A program made the position numbers and the translations under genes. Below, piece by piece: positions 59,396-64,000 of a DNA stretch of 64,000 bases; the first letter of the stretch is position 1; every line of letters begins with the position of its first letter. The notes under the pieces were generated by a model that had not been told where the DNA came from, ran no database searches, and saw only the letters and a list, made by a program, of their open reading frames with translations. Origin of the DNA: Apostichopus japonicus. Taxonomy: Eukaryota > Echinodermata > Holothuroidea > Aspidochirotida > Stichopodidae. The DNA lies in the NCBI RefSeq assembly GCF_037975245.1, contig NC_092578.1, positions 17,863,821 to 17,927,820 on the forward strand, in the 5' to 3' direction.

Positions 59396-62300
59396 ATGTC
59401 TAATAGTGAGGCAATTGTAGACAATGATGAATTGGCCCAGGAATATGAGAAAGCAGCAGATGAACAAACTGTAAGCAAGGAGGAGACAGCAGAGGAGAAA
59501 ACAGGTACTCGTCTGCTTTCTGGAAGCACAGATCTTAAAGGGTGTGAAGACTTGCGCACAAAGAAACGTCTCATGCTGGTAATCTGACCTAGTTTCGAAT
59601 GAGGTGTAACAGAAGTGTTAGACACCACCATCGATTCCAGAAAATACACACACAGCTTGCTAATTAGCTTGCTTGGTAATTAGACACTAGTGCACAGTCA
59701 GTACATGCAGCTACGGTCAATACCCACAACACAGCATAAATAGCAGTGATGGGCATCTCAGGTCTAGATAAAAGATAACAAGGTATCACGTTTCATTACT
59801 GTCTGCAGTTTGTAGCGACACAAACAAAAAGTCACTTGCAAGCAACGGAAAGTTAACTTTTTCAGATGGCGGCACACGGTTTGGGGCGAGTCTTCAAAGC
59901 CTTTAATCCTTCACTTGAAAAACAAAAATCTGTTTCTGCAAACATTGATATAGTATTGCTATAATTATATGTACATATGTTACAATGAGTTTGTTACATG
60001 TATACAGAATGTACTCTTACATATACATGATAAATTGTGGGGAAGGGGAACAATGTATTATTAGAGGAATGAGTCTTTCTTGCAGTTGCAGAAATGCTTT
60101 GAGGTAAGTTTTAAAGGGTGCTACTGGGAAGAAAAAGCTTAAAGTGTTTCAGTTTGCATAGCAAATTTGAAGGTTTATGATATTTTACCTAGCATCTAAA
60201 GTAGCTACTGCATAAGATAAAATGTAGTGTGCTATGCACAGATCTGTTCAATATATGTACGAGGTTTTTCCATTTTGTGACATGAGAAATTTTTTTCCTG
60301 GACAACAGTTACTTTCTTAAGTAGAGGAAAGACTACAGTAAACTCAAAATGGCTGGAATTATCGTATCCATGATTCTCGCTATGTGCTCATGTGAGTGTG
60401 GCGTTTTCCTTGGGGGGGGGAGGGGGGTCGGTTGGTTGGTCTAATTTGGTATCAGTGATGCTTTGTTACAGTATATGATTTGCTATAATTAAAACAATAA
60501 ACAATATTAACTTTTTGTAGCATTACATTCAAAAAGCTAATTATGTTGTTGCAAACTCACTAAGGCTCAAGATCTATATTAAAATTTCTTTATTTAACTA
60601 TATAGTAGTACAATTACAACTGAAGAAGTGACAATCATTATAATAATGTTTGCTTGACCTGATTTTAAGTACGTATGTTTCTCTTCTCATCAACACTGTG
60701 ATTGTCGAATCAGGACGAAGAATAAGCTGGTCGGCGATACGGACATGGTTAACTTCCTATGCGTTCTTTGTATACGCCAGCCAAGCTTTGTCATCTTGGG
60801 TAAGAATCTAGATACAAATTTATGACTTTAGAGACTTTAGCACCCCCTCCCCCATCAGCGGGGGTGGGGAAGAATCTCGATATTGATCTACATCAATACA
60901 TATACATATTAATATAATTGAAATTGTAGTGAGTTGGAAAATCCAGAACAGTGAAAAAACTTCCAATTTCCACCGGGATTCGAACCCGGGCCTCCCTCTT
61001 TATATGCGGACACCCTCACCACTAGGCTATGGACACTGATTGTATGTCCAGAGGTTCTAAACCGGTAAGGAAGGTGGTAATTCCACTGTAGGTGTTTGTC
61101 ACCTGTATCGAACAATACTAGTCCTGTTTTGGTGACATATTTGCCTTACTCTGATTCTAACCAACCTGAAATCATTTGTGATTCCTACAGCCGGAGATAC
61201 TTTGAATTGACTTTATGTTAATGAAATGGAGGTAAACGACATATGTATATACAGGACAGGTTTGCACAACCGCATAAACTTCTGGGGGGACTTAAGCAAC
61301 CCCTTCTTCACCTGAATAAAATCAGGGGGGATCAGCCTTCCGCTAGGCAAATGGAATATTACAAAAAAATTCTTGTGTGCCATACAACCTAAAACAGTCC
61401 AAGTTCTTCAACATTGTTCCCAAAGTTGCAAAATATTGCACCAGTTTGCATCCAAGTGCAACATTTCATGGAAGAGAGATGACCCCTTAGGAGAGGTGAA
61501 CACAGTGCATCACAAAATGCTTCTGTGGTCAACCGCTTGTCACCCAGTTGCATCATTCGGTTTTATGGTAGAGACATTGTTGGATTAACAATACAAAAGA
61601 AGGAAAATTGTTTAATTTTGCTTTGTTCTGAAAGGTAAAGAGAAGATGAGACCTTCCGAAAGTAACTGGCCCTATTAAGATAAGGACATCATCTTTAAAT
61701 ACATTAAAATTTGTAATCTGAGATTAAAGCTACTTTTGCCCTTCATTCTCGTGGAATGAAGTTATTCGTCAGTATGACTGTTTGCGACTGCAGATAATCT
61801 TCCTCTCAGATAACATCTCTCTCATTTCTTTCAGGGAGATCGCATGTGGTCATTTGCAGTCGGGCTCTACTTGGTTGAAATTGATGGATCCTTAAGGCTG
61901 ACAGCCATCTATGGTTTCTCACTTACTGCCTCTGTACTTATCTTTGGAGCAGTGGTTGGGAGATGGGTCGACAGGACATCTCGACTAAGAGGTGAGTCAC
62001 TTGACACTGAAAACATAAAGGACCAACTTTTACAGTATTGAGGCCCATCATAACAACAATGGCCTACTCAAACCAAGTTTGTTTCCACGTTTTTCTTTCT
62101 TCGAATTCAGTCGTCGTGGTTACGATAGCATGATTACCTTTGGGAGGTACAGTAGAGGGACGGGGCAGAGGAGGTGGTGCGAGAGAGATGACGAGAAGAG
62201 AGAAAATTCTTATCAAAAGCTTCCTTTTTACCTTGAACATTGCGGTATTCGTTAATATGGATTTAGCATATATATATATTTAATTATTTTATTAAGCATT

Positions 62301-63094
62301 ATTAATGTATTTATGACTTCTTAACTTTTCATACATTTTATATTATTATATGTCTTATTAGAGGGCCTCGTGGAATATTAGCTATTGCTAAACGAGCTAC
62401 CCTCTGAAAATAAAAAATAAATATATATATATACAGCTTGCAAATTTTGAGATATCCTTAAATGTCACATATCAACAAGATATCTTAGACCCATGGTATT
62501 CAAAATGGCGAGGGTGGGGGGGGGGACTTGTCCCTTTTTAGAGTTGCAAAACAAAATTGGAGGATCGCCAAAAGAGTATGGAACAAAAAAACATTAAATT
62601 ATATGTGGAAGGAAATGAGGTCTTAAAAAGAATCTTAAAACATAAATTCCTTCAAAAGTTACAGAATATGATATCATTTTGCAACTAAGCACTTTTAATT
62701 ATATAAAATTTCTCCAGGGGGGAGGAGGATGATACCGTCTGCTCGTAGAACCCTTCCCCAGGCCCCGACCTCGGCCATTAGAGGAGGGGCCACCAAGATG
62801 AAAGTTGTGGTCAACAAGGAATATATGTCATTGACATATTCTGTCGCATTTTGTCCTTCACAGCCATTCAGATATCCTTGTTTCTTCAAAATTCGTTTGT
62901 GGCCATTAATGCTGCAGCCATGTGTGTCTTGGTAGTGAAGAGAGACGAACTACCAACTTGGGTCTATGCAATCCTGGCAGTAGCAATCATATGCCTGGGT
63001 GTGTGTGCAAAGCTCACCAGCATTGCAGAGAAGATATGCGTGCAGAAGGACTGGATTGTTGTTATTGCCGGAGAGGATAAGGAATATATGGCAG
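59396..63094 (+). CDS. SLC40A1: Ferroportin iron exporter, 5' part only
   Basis: Ferroportin is the plasma-membrane Fe(II) exporter. Four coding exons, 59396-59504, 60714-60799, 61835-61991 and 62864-63094, join in phase. They encode about the first 194 residues; the gene continues past the right edge. A longer acidic N-terminus (ELAQEYEKAADEQ...) replaces the short vertebrate one. WGDRMWSFAVGLYLVE then matches human WGDRMWHFAV; Asp67 corresponds to human Asp39, an iron-site residue. GAVVGRWVDRTSRL is the conserved loop after the second transmembrane helix. ISLFLQNS, two further hydrophobic helices and QKDWIVVIAGED match human QRDWIVVVAGED. ATG 59396 was chosen because TCGAACAG at 59381 looks like an acceptor. 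An upstream in-frame ATG at 59363 would be used if there is no intron there. The hepcidin-binding region is outside the window. Confidence 0.95.
60966..61036 (-). tRNA. tRNA-like sequence, probably a pseudogene or SINE head
   Basis: 71 bases on the minus strand fold approximately as a tRNA: acceptor strands GTGTCCA and TGGAAAT (one mismatch), D-arm TAGCCTAGTGGTGAGGG, and a perfect T-stem CCGGG-TTCGAAT-CCCGG. The anticodon loop ATATAAA would give anticodon AUA (Tyr). The anticodon stem has a mismatch and AUA is not the normal tRNA-Tyr anticodon (GUA). It lies in ferroportin intron 2, antisense. Confidence 0.5.
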
Positions 63095-63106
63095 GTAAGG
63101 GAACTT

Positions 63107-63215
63107 ATTTTATTTTATATTTTTTTAATTTTTTTTAATTTTTTTTAATTTAATTTAATTTTATTTTGTTTTATTTTATTTTATTTTATTTTATTTTTAT
63201 TTTTTATTTTTTTCT
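63107..63215 (+). repeat. T-rich low-complexity repeat (TTTTA/TTTAAT)n
   Basis: A run of TTTTAATTTTTTTT and TTTTATTTTATTTTATTTTA units directly after the donor of ferroportin exon 4. Confidence 0.9.
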
Positions 63216-64000
63216 TCCTCCGTTTATTTCAACTACACATTAATATACAAGTATACAAATAACGTATCCATTCAAAAATAGCAAAAGTTAAATAACAATG
63301 AAGTTGAGCAATACCATGCAGTATTTTATTTATTTTGTTTTATCTATTTTTTTTTTTTAGTCCAAAGAGATCTAAGGCTGTATCATTTTTACTCCTGTCA
63401 GATTCTGCACAATTTTCAAAAAACGAAAAAGAGCTATTTGGAAGTATTGATTCATTGAAGTTAGTTTTCAAAAGTTTATCCGATCTATGTATAAAGTGAC
63501 AGGTCATCGTTCAGTCAAAAGGTTCAACCAATTTCCAGAATACAGCTCTAAACACCTCTGTTAGGAGTTGAATTTTGTTAAACATGTTGATACTCAATGT
63601 ATATATCAATTTCCATAGCATTGGTCCTCATTTAGCTTGTTCACCTATCAAAAGTGTCAAAACGAAAAAAAATTACGTAGAAAAACAAGTGTAAATTCTG
63701 AGCATGTCTGATATGAGCTGTTCCTTTTGTGTCACATCAAATAATACAGATGAATTTTGCTGTCAATAAGTTTTTATATCATGGCTTAAAATAATCACCG
63801 ATATTGTTTGATAGGTGTTTGTCAAATACATAGATGCTAGCATCAGGAGCAGCACATGCTGGCTCCCTGTTTCTGGCCACCCTAGGCTGCTGCTCACTAC
63901 AGTACATCAATGGCCATTTTTGTATGCCTGTTCTTCGCCATGCTTTAATAACTTAAACACTGACATTTTGAAGTTTTAAATTAAATCTATAGGAGTTTGG
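63216..64000 (+). other. Ferroportin intron 4 (partial), nothing recognised
   Basis: No exon continuing ferroportin with the required phase 1 was found before the right edge, so the next exon lies outside the window. Confidence 0.5.

Overview
The window is animal nuclear DNA with interrupted genes, GT-AG introns and many transposon relics. It most likely comes from an echinoderm, probably a sea cucumber. Three things suggest this: a compact secreted fibrinogen-domain protein like the FGL/FREP proteins known from Parastichopus; an intact CMP-sialic acid hydroxylase with the C-terminal membrane anchor described for the starfish enzyme; and interstitial TTAGGG-type repeats. The species is inferred, not proven. 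I joined exons by eye from splice sites, reading-frame phase and protein similarity.

Layout. (1) 1120-6142, plus strand: a four-exon secreted fibrinogen-related lectin-like protein (272 aa). (2) 11188-17879, minus strand: a complete six-exon FAM221A orthologue (310 aa). (3) 22572-41840, plus strand: a complete fifteen-coding-exon CMAH gene (645 aa), with a Rieske centre, an HxHxDH metal motif and a C-terminal transmembrane tail. (4) 52280-56057, minus strand: a five-exon gene I do not recognise (about 212 aa) with a very cysteine-rich hydrophobic segment. (5) 59396 to the right edge, plus strand: the first four coding exons of ferroportin (SLC40A1). FAM221A and CMAH are head to head, CMAH and the unknown gene are tail to tail, and the unknown gene and ferroportin are head to head. 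These are independent housekeeping or immune genes, not an operon or a gene cluster.

Most of the rest is mobile and repetitive DNA. There are several short hAT-like elements with 8-bp target duplications, a MITE carrying telomere-like repeats, a 407-bp MITE, a foldback element, relics of non-LTR retrotransposons, a tRNA-derived SINE and a tRNA-like sequence. Tandem arrays are unusually common: a 50-bp array downstream of FAM221A, higher-order arrays of 3x41 bp and 3x70 bp, and at least eight local arrays or duplications inside CMAH introns.

The most unusual signals are at CMAH splice sites. The 3' splice site of exon 10 is present three times in tandem, and both upstream copies lead straight to a stop codon. 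About 320 bp after the exon 11 donor lies an array of about 20 copies of a donor-like GTAAGC motif. A 93-bp exon-like open block after exon 2 would act as a poison exon if spliced in. Exon 2 is 92 bp and encodes the second half of the Rieske site; its size and content match the exon whose loss inactivated CMAH in humans.

I found no self-contained novel system comparable to a defence island or a biosynthetic cluster.
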